This document shows, one piece after another, positions 17,704 through 25,828 of a stretch of 47,087 nucleotides of DNA; within the stretch, counting starts at the first letter, position 1, and each line of letters starts with the position of its first letter. Source of the stretch: Stenotrophomonas lacuserhaii (GTDB taxonomy: Bacteria > Pseudomonadota > Gammaproteobacteria > Xanthomonadales > Xanthomonadaceae); contig NZ_JACSQS010000015.1 in the NCBI RefSeq assembly GCF_014836545.1, positions 52,142 through 99,228 of the forward strand, written 5' to 3'. Made by a program: the position numbers and the translations under genes. The notes under the pieces are model-generated. The model saw nothing but the letters and a program-made list of their open reading frames with translations, did no database searches and was not told where the DNA came from.

Positions 17704-20700
17704 ATGGATTTCTCCCGCTTTTTCATCGACAGGCCGATCTTCGCGGCGGTGTTGTCGATCATCATCTTCGCCGCCGGCCTGATCAGCATCCCGCTGCTGC
17801 CGACCGGTGAATACCCCGACGTCGTCCCGCCTTCGGTGGTGGTGCGCACCGTGTACCCGGGCGCCAACCCGAAAGTGATCGCCGAAACGGTGGCCACGCC
17901 GCTGGAAGAAGCGATCAACGGCGTGGAGGACATGATGTACATGAAGTCCGTCGCCGGCTCCGATGGCGTGCTGCAGATGACCATCACCTTCCGCCCGGGC
18001 ACCGACCCGGACGCGGCGGCGGTGAAGGTGCAGAACCGCGTGGCGCAGGCCCAGGCCCGTCTTCCCGAAGACGTGCGGCGGCAGGGCGTTACCACCCAGA
18101 AGCAGTCGCCGACCTTCCTGATGGTGGTGCACCTGACCTCGCCGAACGGCAAGTACGACACGCTGTACCTGCGCAACTACGCCCGCCTGCACGTCAAGGA
18201 CGCGCTGTCGCGCATCCAGGGCGTGGGTGATGCACAGATCTTCGGTGGCGGTGACTACGCCATGCGTGCCTGGCTGGACCCGGACAAGATCGCCGCGCGC
18301 GGCCTGACCGCCAGCGACGTGGTCGGGGCGATGCGCGAGCAGAACGTGCAGGTCTCGGCCGGCCAGCTGGGTGCCGAACCGATGCCCAACAGCCAGTTCC
18401 TGACCCTGATCAATGCGCAGGGCCGGCTGAAGAGCGAGCAGGAATTCAACGACATCGTGCTCAAGAGCGGCGTTGACGGTGAAGTGGTGCGTCTGTCCGA
18501 TGTTGCCCGGCTGGAACTGGGCGCCGGTGACTACACCCTGCGCTCGCAGCTGGATGGCAAGAACGCAGTGGGTATCGGCATCTTCCAGGCGCCGGGCGCC
18601 AACGCGCTGGAAATCCGCGACGCCGTCATGAACACCATGGACGAGATGCAGAAGACCTTCCCGGCCGACGTCAAGTACGAAGCGGTGTATGACACCACCA
18701 TCTTCGTGCGTGACTCCATCAAGGCCGTGGTGTCCACCCTGCTGGAAGCCATCGCACTGGTGGTGCTGGTGGTGATCCTGTTCCTGCAGACCTGGCGTGC
18801 CTCGATCATTCCGCTGATCGCCGTGCCGGTGTCCATCGTGGGTACCTTTGCCGCGCTGTACCTGCTGGGCTTCTCGATCAACACGCTGAGCCTGTTCGGC
18901 CTGGTGCTGGCGATCGGCATCGTGGTCGATGATGCGATCGTGGTGGTGGAGAACGTCGAGCGCAACATCGAAGAAGGCTTGTCACCCACCGCGGCCGCCC
19001 ACCAGGCGATGAAGGAAGTGTCCGGCCCGATCGTCGCCATCGCGCTGGTGCTGTGCGCAGTGTTCGTGCCGATGGCCTTCCTGTCCGGTGTCACCGGCCA
19101 GTTCTACAAGCAGTTCGCGGTCACCATCGCCATTTCCACGGTGATTTCGGCGATCAACTCGCTGACCCTGTCGCCGGCCCTGGCCGCGCGCCTGCTCAAG
19201 CCGCATGACGCCGCCAAGGATGCGCCCACGCGCATCATCGACCGACTGTTCGGCTGGATCTTCCGTCCGTTCAACCGCTTCTTCAAGTCCAGCTCGGAGA
19301 AGTACGAGCGCAGCGTGTCGAACATCCTCGGCAAGCGTGGCGCGGTGTTCGTGGTGTACGCCCTGCTGCTGGTCGGCACCGGTGTGATGTTCAAGCTGGT
19401 CCCGCCGGGCTTCATCCCCACCCAGGACAAGCTGTACCTGATCGCCGGCGTGAAGCTGCCGGAAGGCTCTTCCATCGCCCGGACCGACGCGATGCTGAAG
19501 AAGGTCGCGCAGATCGCCATGGAAACCGATGGCGTGGCGCACACCATTTCCTTCCCCGGGCTCAATGCACTGCAGTTCACCAACACGCCCAACACCGGCG
19601 TGGCCTTCGTACCGCTCAAGCCCTTCAGCGAACGCAATGGGCGTACCGCAGCGCAGATCAATGCGGAGATCAACCAGAAGATCGCCGCGCTGCAGGAGGG
19701 CTTTGCGTTCTCGATGATGCCGCCGCCGATCCTCGGCCTGGGCAACGGCAACGGCTACCAGATGTTCATCGAAGATCGCGGCAACCTGGGCTACGGTGCG
19801 TTGCAGACGGCCGTGCAGACCATGCAGGGTGCTGTCTCGCAGACCCCGGGCATGGCCTTCCCGATCACCAGCTACCAGGCCAACGTGCCGCAGCTGGATG
19901 CCGAGGTGGACCGTGTCAAGGCCAAGGCACAGGGCGTTCAGTTGACCGAGCTGTTCGACACGCTGCAGACCTATCTGGGCTCGGCCTACGTCAACGACTT
20001 CAACCAGTTCGGTCGTACCTGGCAGGTGATCGCGCAGGCTGACGGACAGTTCCGTGACAGCGTGGAAGACATCGGTCGCCTGCGTACCCGCAACGACCGT
20101 GGCGAGATGGTGCCGATCGGTTCGATGGTCACCGTCAAGCAGACGTTCGGCCCGGACCCGGTGCTGCGCTTCAATGGCTACCCGGCCGCCGACCTGGCCG
20201 GTGAAACCGATCCGCGCCTGCTGTCCTCCACCGAAGGCATGGCCAAGCTGAGCGAGATCGCCGCCCAGGTGCTGCCGCCCGGCATGGTCACCGAATGGAC
20301 CGACCTGAGCTACCAGCAGGCCACCCAGGGCAACGCCGCGCTGATCGTGTTCCCGGTGGCGGTGATGCTGGCCTTCCTGGTGCTGGCCGCGCTGTATGAA
20401 AGCTGGTCGCTGCCGCTGGCGGTGATCCTGATCGTGCCGATGACCCTGCTGTCCGCGCTGTTCGGCGTGTGGCTGACCGGCGGTGACAACAACGTGTTCG
20501 TGCAGGTCGGCCTGGTGGTGCTGATGGGCCTGGCGTGCAAGAACGCGATCCTGATCGTCGAGTTCGCCCGGGAGCTGGAAATGGGTGGCAAGGGCATCGT
20601 CGAAGCGGCGCTGGAAGCCTGCCGCCTGCGTCTGCGCCCGATCGTGATGACCTCCATCGCCTTCATCGCCGGCACCGTGCCGCTGGTGCTGTCGCATGGC

Positions 20701-20874
20701 GCAGGCGCCGAGGTCCGCTCGGTCACCGGCATCACGGTGTTCGCCGGCATGCTGGGCGTAACGTTGTTCGGGCTGTTCCTGACCCCGGTGTTCTACGTGG
20801 CCCTGCGCAAGTTCGTCACCCGCAATGGCGGTGGCCAACTGGTGACCCACGGCCAATCCACGCTGCATCACTGA
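17704..20874 (+). CDS. smeW: RND multidrug efflux transporter SmeW
   Basis: A 1056-aa HAE1-type proton/drug antiporter of the inner membrane. It begins FSRFFIDRPIFAAVLSIII (TM1). The two large periplasmic loops follow TM1 and TM7 (about residues 35-330 and 560-865). The proton-relay aspartates are the pair Asp409-Asp410 in GIVVDDAIVVVENV, and TM10 carries GLACKNAILIVEFA with the relay lysine. The length is standard for the family. It is preceded by smeV and followed, after a SMAG-like palindrome, by smeU2. It should assemble with SmeV and SmeX into a tripartite pump. Confidence 0.95.
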   Translation: MDFSRFFIDRPIFAAVLSIIIFAAGLISIPLLPTGEYPDVVPPSVVVRTVYPGANPKVIAETVATPLEEAINGVEDMMYMKSVAGSDGVLQMTITFRPGTDPDAAAVKVQNRVAQAQARLPEDVRRQGVTTQKQSPTFLMVVHLTSPNGKYDTLYLRNYARLHVKDALSRIQGVGDAQIFGGGDYAMRAWLDPDKIAARGLTASDVVGAMREQNVQVSAGQLGAEPMPNSQFLTLINAQGRLKSEQEFNDIVLKSGVDGEVVRLSDVARLELGAGDYTLRSQLDGKNAVGIGIFQAPGANALEIRDAVMNTMDEMQKTFPADVKYEAVYDTTIFVRDSIKAVVSTLLEAIALVVLVVILFLQTWRASIIPLIAVPVSIVGTFAALYLLGFSINTLSLFGLVLAIGIVVDDAIVVVENVERNIEEGLSPTAAAHQAMKEVSGPIVAIALVLCAVFVPMAFLSGVTGQFYKQFAVTIAISTVISAINSLTLSPALAARLLKPHDAAKDAPTRIIDRLFGWIFRPFNRFFKSSSEKYERSVSNILGKRGAVFVVYALLLVGTGVMFKLVPPGFIPTQDKLYLIAGVKLPEGSSIARTDAMLKKVAQIAMETDGVAHTISFPGLNALQFTNTPNTGVAFVPLKPFSERNGRTAAQINAEINQKIAALQEGFAFSMMPPPILGLGNGNGYQMFIEDRGNLGYGALQTAVQTMQGAVSQTPGMAFPITSYQANVPQLDAEVDRVKAKAQGVQLTELFDTLQTYLGSAYVNDFNQFGRTWQVIAQADGQFRDSVEDIGRLRTRNDRGEMVPIGSMVTVKQTFGPDPVLRFNGYPAADLAGETDPRLLSSTEGMAKLSEIAAQVLPPGMVTEWTDLSYQQATQGNAALIVFPVAVMLAFLVLAALYESWSLPLAVILIVPMTLLSALFGVWLTGGDNNVFVQVGLVVLMGLACKNAILIVEFARELEMGGKGIVEAALEACRLRLRPIVMTSIAFIAGTVPLVLSHGAGAEVRSVTGITVFAGMLGVTLFGLFLTPVFYVALRKFVTRNGGGQLVTHGQSTLHH

Positions 20875-20888
20875 TCCGTTCCTCCCCC

Positions 20889-20918
20889 GGTAGCCGCCGA
20901 GCATCGCCCGGCGCTACC
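20889..20918. repeat. SMAG-like palindrome inside the sme operon
   Basis: A 30-bp element with GGTAGC at the left end and GCTACC at the right end, and an imperfect CGCCGAGC/GCCCGGCG core. It sits in the 69-base gap between smeW and smeU2 and would be a hairpin in the operon transcript. Confidence 0.65.
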
Positions 20919-20943
20919 CCCTGACCCAACCTGGAACCCCACA

Positions 20944-21681
20944 ATGAACGCGAATACCAACAAGATTGCGCTGGTCACCGGCGCCACCCGTGGCATCGGC
21001 ACCGAGACCGTGCGCCAGCTGGCGCAGGCCGGCGTGCATACCCTGCTGGCCGGCCGCAAGCGCGACACCGCCGTGGAAGTCGCCCTGAAGCTGCAGGCCG
21101 AAGGGCTGCCGGTGGAAGCGATCGAACTGGACGTCACCGATGAGGCGAGCATTGCCGCTGCCGTCGAGCAGGTGCGCCAGCGCCATGGCCACCTGGACAT
21201 CCTGGTCAACAACGCCGGCATCCTGGTCGATGACATCAGCCTGGCGCCGTCGCAGCAGTCGCTGGATGCCTGGCGACGCACCTTCGACACCAACGTGTTC
21301 GCGCTGGTGGCGGTGACCCAGGCGTTCCTGCCGCTGCTGCGCGAGTCGGCCGCTGCGCGCATCGTCAATGTGTCCAGCCTGCTCGGTTCGGTCACCCTGC
21401 ACAGCCAGCCGGGTTCGCCGATCTACGACTTCAAGGTGCCGGCCTACAACGTGTCCAAGAGCGCGGTCAATGCCTGGACCGCACAGCTGGCCTACGAACT
21501 GCGCGACACCGCGCACAAGGTCAATACCGTGCATCCGGGCTACGTGAAGACCGACATGAACGGTGGTGAGGGCGAAGTGGAAGTGTCCGTGGGTGCGCAG
21601 TCCAGCGTGCAGATGGCGCTGCTGGATGCCGATGGCCCGAACGGAAGCTTCACCTACCTGGGTGAGGTGCTGCCGTGGTGA
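20944..21681 (+). CDS. smeU2: Short-chain dehydrogenase/reductase SmeU2
   Basis: A 245-aa classical SDR with all expected motifs: the NAD(P)-binding TGATRGIGTE, then LVNNAGI, the catalytic Ser in VNVSSLLGS, and YNVSKSA (YxxxK). The C-terminal VHPGYVKTDMNGG contacts the nucleotide. It probably reduces carbonyl compounds with NADPH in the cytoplasm. Unlike SmeU1 it looks catalytically complete. It sits between the pump and the outer-membrane channel gene, the order known for smeU1VWU2X, and the last bases overlap the smeX start. A role in detoxifying reactive carbonyls or quinones alongside export is inference. Confidence 0.92.
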   Translation: MNANTNKIALVTGATRGIGTETVRQLAQAGVHTLLAGRKRDTAVEVALKLQAEGLPVEAIELDVTDEASIAAAVEQVRQRHGHLDILVNNAGILVDDISLAPSQQSLDAWRRTFDTNVFALVAVTQAFLPLLRESAAARIVNVSSLLGSVTLHSQPGSPIYDFKVPAYNVSKSAVNAWTAQLAYELRDTAHKVNTVHPGYVKTDMNGGEGEVEVSVGAQSSVQMALLDADGPNGSFTYLGEVLPW

Positions 21682-23093
21682 TCAAAACCCTGGTGGTTGC
21701 CCTGGCCAGCGTGCTGCTGGCCGGCTGCGTGACCGTCGGACCCAACTACAAGGCGCCGGTGGAAGCACCGGTGACCCTGCAGGGATCGGCGGCGCCGGTG
21801 TACAGCACCGAGTCGCCGGTGGCGACCTGGTGGGCACAGTTCGATGATCCGGTGCTGGAGGAACTGGTGCACCGCGCGCTGGCCGACAACCTGGACCTGC
21901 GTGTGTCGGTGTCGCGCGTGCAGCAGGCGCGTGCGGTGTTCGTTGAAAGCCGCCTGGACCAGGCCCCGCACGTCACCGCGGGCGGTTCGTACGACCGCCG
22001 CAAGCAGCCTGATGCGTTGGCCGGTGGCGACCGGGTGTTCAGTGAGACCTACCAGCTCGGCTTCGACGCCGGCTGGGAGCTGGATCTGTTCGGTCGCCAG
22101 CGCCGCGCCGCCGAAGCCGCGCGCGCGGACCTGGATGCGGAGTGGGCCAACCTCGCCGACGCCCAGGTGCTGGTCGCCGCCGAAGTGGCCCGCAACTACT
22201 TCGAGCTGCGCGGCACGCAGAAGCGCATCGCGGTAGCCGAACAGACCCTGGGCAACCTGCGTGACACCCAGAAGCTGACCGAAACGCGCTGGGACCTGGG
22301 CGCTGGCAGCGAGCTGGACGTGCAGAGCAGTCGTGCCCGGTTGAAGGCCATCGAAGCGGACATCCCGCTGCTGGAAGTGGCCCAGACCCAGTCGCGGCAT
22401 CGTTTGGCAGTGCTGCTGGGCCTGCGTCCGGATGCGTTGGACGGCCTGCTCGCCCCGCGCGATGTACCGGCCTTCGCCAAGGCATTGCCGCTGGGCGACA
22501 CCCGGGAACTGCTGCGCCAGCGGGCGGACGTACGCGTGGCGGAACGGCGGCTTGCCGCGGCCACCGCACGGGTTGGCGTTGCCACGGCGGATCTGTTCCC
22601 GCGGTTGTCGCTGAGCGGCTTCGTCGGCTTCCTTGGTGGCGATGCCAGCGGGCTGGTCAACGGCAACAACAAAGCGTGGTCGCTGACCCCGTCGTTGAGC
22701 TGGGCCGCGTTTGATTTCGGCACCGTGCGCGCGCGCCTGAAGGCCAGCAAGGCCGAAGCCGATGGCGTGGCGGCGCAGTACGAACAGGCCGTGCTGCTGG
22801 CGCTGGAAGACACGGAGAACGCGCTGACCCGCTACGCCAAGCAGCAGGCGAGGCTGGCGATCGTCGCTGAGCAGGCGCAGGCCGCACGGCGTGCGGAAAC
22901 ACTGGCGCAGATCCGCTATCGCGAAGGGTCCGAAGACTTCCTGACCCTGCTCGATGCGCAGCGCACGCAGCTGTCGGCCGACGATGCACTGGCCGCCGCC
23001 GAAGCGGAGGTCAACGTCAGCGTGGTCGGTGTGTACAAGGCACTCGGCGGCTGGGGCCAGGCCGCCCAGCCAACCGTCGCGCTGGCCAACTGA
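21675..23093 (+). CDS. smeX: Outer-membrane efflux channel lipoprotein SmeX
   Basis: A TolC/OprM-type outer-membrane factor of about 472 aa. It has a lipoprotein signal with lipobox LLAGC (acylated Cys near residue 18), then VTVGPNYKAP typical of NodT/OprM proteins. Two repeated halves of coiled-coil and beta-barrel segments follow (YFELRGTQKRI in the first, YREGSEDFLTLLDAQRTQL in the second). The start is GTG 21675 or the adjacent GTG 21678, both overlapping the smeU2 stop. It completes the SmeVWX tripartite pump. The operon ends here, followed by a block of SMAG repeats rather than a classical U-tract terminator. Confidence 0.93.
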   Translation: MVIKTLVVALASVLLAGCVTVGPNYKAPVEAPVTLQGSAAPVYSTESPVATWWAQFDDPVLEELVHRALADNLDLRVSVSRVQQARAVFVESRLDQAPHVTAGGSYDRRKQPDALAGGDRVFSETYQLGFDAGWELDLFGRQRRAAEAARADLDAEWANLADAQVLVAAEVARNYFELRGTQKRIAVAEQTLGNLRDTQKLTETRWDLGAGSELDVQSSRARLKAIEADIPLLEVAQTQSRHRLAVLLGLRPDALDGLLAPRDVPAFAKALPLGDTRELLRQRADVRVAERRLAAATARVGVATADLFPRLSLSGFVGFLGGDASGLVNGNNKAWSLTPSLSWAAFDFGTVRARLKASKAEADGVAAQYEQAVLLALEDTENALTRYAKQQARLAIVAEQAQAARRAETLAQIRYREGSEDFLTLLDAQRTQLSADDALAAAEAEVNVSVVGVYKALGGWGQAAQPTVALAN

Positions 23094-23102
23094 CGCAGCA
23101 TC

Positions 23103-23195
23103 GGTAGTGACGGCCGCTGGCCGGTGGGTGACGACCGTTGGTCGTCACGCTCCTGCTCTTGCCGCTGCGCTCGCCGAGCATGGCTCGGCGCTACC
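23103..23195. repeat. SMAG-like repeat cluster after smeX
   Basis: Three units: a truncated GTAGTGACGGCCGCTGGCC unit (23104-23123), a complete GTGGGTGACGACC...GGTCGTCACGC unit (23124-23150), and an inverse unit CGCCGAGC...GCTCGGCGCTACC (23172-23195). They separate the convergent smeX and exonuclease/phosphatase-family genes. Confidence 0.75.
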
Positions 23196-23246
23196 CAGCG
23201 CAGGCCCCCGGTAGTGGGGGCGGCCGCTGCCCGGCACGCCGTTGTG

Positions 23247-24098
23247 TTACCGCGCCTCCCACTCCAGCTCCACCAGCAACGGGAAATGATCGGACGGCAG
23301 GATGCCGTCCACCCGTCCGTCAAGGGTGGCGAAGCTGCGCGCCTTGAAGCCGCGCACCAGTACCCAGTCCAGTTCGGTGGTCGCCTTGCCGGTGAAATCA
23401 TGGAAGGTCTTCTTCGGTCCACGCGGCGCAGCCACCTGCGTGCGTGCATCCTGCAAGGCGGTGGTCAAGGCCGCGTAGGTCGGCCCACCAGGTTCGCTGT
23501 TGAAGTCGCCGGTCACCACCACCGGGATATCCGGCGACAGCGTCTTCAGGTGCGCCACGATCGCCTTTGCACCACGTACGCGCTGCGGCTCGTCTTCTTC
23601 GCGGTAGGGCAGGTGGGTGTTGAACAGGTAGAAGCGCCGCCCGTCCGACACACGACGGAACAAGCCCCAGGTCACCATGCGCGGGAACAGGTTGCCCCAG
23701 CTGATGCTGCCTGGCACATCCGGCGTATCGGACAGCCAGAAGTTGCCGGACTGCTCCAGCGCCAGCGCCTTGCCGTCGTAGAACACGCCCATGTGCTCAT
23801 CACCATCACCGCCACGCCGCCCTTCGCCGAACCACTGGTAGTCCGGCAACTGCGCGGCAAGGTAGTCGGCCTGCTCCTTGACCAGTTCCTGCGTACCCAT
23901 GACGTCCGGGTGCGCAGTGCGGATGGTGGCCACCAGCGCCTCACGACGATCAGGCCAGCGTTTCTGCGGCGCGGTATCGGCAGGCGTGCGTACGTTGAAG
24001 GACATCACCTTCAGCGGTGCGGGCGGGGTGGCCGCCGCAGCAGGCAGCGCAAGCGCAAGCAGAAGCAAAGCGGCAGGGCGCCGCAGACGATGCAACAT
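23247..24098 (-). CDS. Exported endonuclease/exonuclease/phosphatase-family protein
   Basis: A 283-aa protein with a Sec signal peptide (MLHRLRRPAALLLLALALPA, cleaved near AAA). It then has the EEP-fold motifs LKVMSFNVR, VMGTQELVKEQ (the metal-binding Glu), HLPYREED, VVVTGDFNSEPGG (catalytic D-N) and the terminal ILPSDHFPLLVELE (SDH). Family members cut DNA, RNA or phosphoesters, and the exported form might act on extracellular nucleic acids or phospholipids. The substrate is not determinable here. The ATG has GGAGGGAT just upstream. It lies about 90 bases after the biosynthetic block on the same strand, and may or may not belong to it. Confidence 0.85.
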   Translation of the reverse strand: MLHRLRRPAALLLLALALPAAAATPPAPLKVMSFNVRTPADTAPQKRWPDRREALVATIRTAHPDVMGTQELVKEQADYLAAQLPDYQWFGEGRRGGDGDEHMGVFYDGKALALEQSGNFWLSDTPDVPGSISWGNLFPRMVTWGLFRRVSDGRRFYLFNTHLPYREEDEPQRVRGAKAIVAHLKTLSPDIPVVVTGDFNSEPGGPTYAALTTALQDARTQVAAPRGPKKTFHDFTGKATTELDWVLVRGFKARSFATLDGRVDGILPSDHFPLLVELEWEAR

Positions 24099-24189
24099 GA
24101 GAATCCCTCCATTCCAGGCGAACACGGTCGTGGCAAGGGTCGCATGGAAGGGAAGGGATGGGATGTGCCGTTCCGGCTGGTTGGCCGGA

Positions 24190-24624
24190 TCAACCGGCCA
24201 GCGCGTCCCATTGCTGTACCAGCCCGACCAGGTACACCAGCCCATACAGCAGGCAGATGGCCGAGCTGACCCAGACGAAGCGCGCGCTGCGCCCGTTGCC
24301 AACCAGTACGAATGGGCCCAGCAGCGCGCGCAGCAGGAAGACGCTGGAAATGCCAACCAGCACCGGCCGCAACAGGGGCAGGGGACCGATCAGCCCCGCC
24401 CCGGACAGCGCATAGGCCGCCCACGCCAGCAGCACGACGCAGATCATGCTGGTCAGCGCCGCCGGAACGCGGCTGCCGTTGCGGGCTGCCGCGACGATAC
24501 GGTCGCCTGCACCACACCACTGGTAGCCACGTGGGCCCTGCAGGATCACCACCAGGTGCAGCAGCGCGGCCAGTGCGGTCAGTGCTGCTGCGGTGACCAG
24601 CAGCGGCGCACCGGAAGAGGGCAT
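24190..24624 (-). CDS. Small integral membrane protein, function unknown
   Basis: A 144-aa, very hydrophobic protein with about four membrane segments: residues ~8-27 (LLVTAAALTALAALLHLVVI), ~55-73 (LTSMICVVLLAWAAYAL), ~80-100 and ~118-138 (WVSSAICLLYGLVYLVGLV). The loop after TM1 has GPRGYQWCGAG. I do not recognise it with certainty. It is the last gene of the ketosynthase/di-iron block, 13 bases after the ferredoxin gene, so it is probably co-transcribed. It might anchor the redox partners or handle a lipophilic product, but that is speculation. A GTG at 24645 is an alternative start overlapping the ferredoxin gene. Confidence 0.75.
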   Translation of the reverse strand: MPSSGAPLLVTAAALTALAALLHLVVILQGPRGYQWCGAGDRIVAAARNGSRVPAALTSMICVVLLAWAAYALSGAGLIGPLPLLRPVLVGISSVFLLRALLGPFVLVGNGRSARFVWVSSAICLLYGLVYLVGLVQQWDALAG

Positions 24625-24637
24625 CACCGGGCCTGCC

Positions 24638-24979
24638 TCATGCACGGGCCTCGGCGTCTTCTTCAAGCAGCGCCAGGCGGTCACTGCGTCCGCTCCACAG
24701 AGCGTGGTCCGGCAGCGGTTGCATGCGCTCCAGCAACACCGGCCAGCGCTGCGCCAGCCGGGCATTCAGGGCCAGGAAGTGCTGGTTGCCTGCATCCAGC
24801 GCGTTGTCAGCGAGGATGGCATCTTCCGGGCATTCCGGGACGCAGAGGCCACAGTCCACGCATTCCTGCGGGTTGATGGCGATGAAGTTGGGGCCCACGT
24901 GGAAGGCGTCGGTCGGACAGATGTCCACGCAAAGGGTGTGCCGGCACTGGATGCAGTTCTCGGTCACGACATAGGTCAT
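24638..24979 (-). CDS. fdxA: 7Fe-type ferredoxin ([3Fe-4S][4Fe-4S])
   Basis: A 113-aa ferredoxin of the Azotobacter FdI/FdxA kind. Cysteines 9, 17 and 50 match the [3Fe-4S] ligands (CIQCRHTLCVDICP pattern with 7 residues between C9 and C17). C21, C40, C43 and C46 match the [4Fe-4S] set (CVDCGLCVPECP). The extra non-ligand cysteine of FdI is Ala25 here. The C-terminal tail (LNARLAQRWPVLLERMQPLPDH in part) is also typical. It is embedded in the biosynthetic operon and is the obvious electron donor to the AurF-like oxygenase, with the reductase encoded at the operon's other end. Confidence 0.9.
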   Translation of the reverse strand: MTYVVTENCIQCRHTLCVDICPTDAFHVGPNFIAINPQECVDCGLCVPECPEDAILADNALDAGNQHFLALNARLAQRWPVLLERMQPLPDHALWSGRSDRLALLEEDAEARA

Positions 24980-25013
24980 GGAAAACCTCCTGCAGTTGAG
25001 GGGATGATGAAGC

Positions 25014-25769
25014 TCAAGCGGTCAGGCCACCGTCGATCACGAAGGTCTGGCCGGTCAGGTAGCCGGCGCTGGACGACAGCAGGAAGTTGGCCAATGCAGC
25101 GACTTCGGTGACCTCACCCAGGCGTTTGAGCGGGATGTCGGCGGTGATCGATCTGCGGATGGCAGGATCGATCTGCTCGACCATTTCCGTGGCGATGAAG
25201 CCGGGGGCGATGGCGTTGACGGTGATCCTGAAGCGCGCCAGTTCCACTGCAAGGGTCCGCGTGATGCCGATCATCGCCGCCTTGGTGGCGGCATAGCCGA
25301 CCTGGCCCTTGTTGCCTCTCAGGCCGGTCACCGAGGACATCTGGATGATCCGGCCCCGGCCCGCCGACACCATCGCCGACGACATGAACCGGCTGAAATA
25401 GATCGCCGAATCCAGGTTGGTGGCCACCACGTCGCGGTAGCGTTCGACGTCCAGGTTGAACATCAACTGGTCGCCGGTGATGCCCATGTTGTTGATCAGG
25501 CCATACGGCTCGCCGAAGCGTTCGATGAGCCGTTCGCAGGCCTGCTCCACCGCGGCAGCGTCGCGGCCATCGCACTGGATGCCGTGCGCGTTCCCGCCCG
25601 CAGCGGCGACCTCCTGTTCAAGCAGTCTGGCCGCTTCGGCGGAGGACTGGTAGGTGAAGGCCACGGTATAGCCTTCGGTGGCGAGCGCTCTCACCAGGCC
25701 CTTGCCGATGCCGCGGCTGCCGCCGGTAACCAGCACCCAGGCGCTGGTGGATGAAGTGAGTGTCTGCAT
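25014..25769 (-). CDS. FabG-like 3-ketoacyl-ACP reductase (SDR)
   Basis: A 251-aa short-chain dehydrogenase with TGGSRGIGKG, INNMGITGD, Ser in QMSSVTGLRGN, YAATKAA (YxxxK) and NAIAPGFIATEM, ending TGQTFVIDGGL. The pattern is that of 3-oxoacyl-ACP reductases. In this operon, beside a ketosynthase, ACP and dehydratase, it most likely reduces the beta-keto group of the growing ACP-bound chain using NADPH. The ATG at 25769 has GGGAGACC upstream. 58 bases separate it from the FAD oxidoreductase gene before it. It is one of several fabG-like genes a genome carries, so it is probably dedicated to this pathway. Confidence 0.88.
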   Translation of the reverse strand: MQTLTSSTSAWVLVTGGSRGIGKGLVRALATEGYTVAFTYQSSAEAARLLEQEVAAAGGNAHGIQCDGRDAAAVEQACERLIERFGEPYGLINNMGITGDQLMFNLDVERYRDVVATNLDSAIYFSRFMSSAMVSAGRGRIIQMSSVTGLRGNKGQVGYAATKAAMIGITRTLAVELARFRITVNAIAPGFIATEMVEQIDPAIRRSITADIPLKRLGEVTEVAALANFLLSSSAGYLTGQTFVIDGGLTA

Positions 25770-25828
25770 GTCGGTCTCCCGTTCGACTCGTTGTAAAGTG
25801 CGTTGCGCGTTGCTGGATGCTGCGGCGG

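Noticed and set aside
23103..23195. CRISPR array
   Set aside because: The repeats are palindromic, of mixed type and irregularly spaced, with no unique spacers of constant length and no cas genes nearby; they fit REP/SMAG elements.
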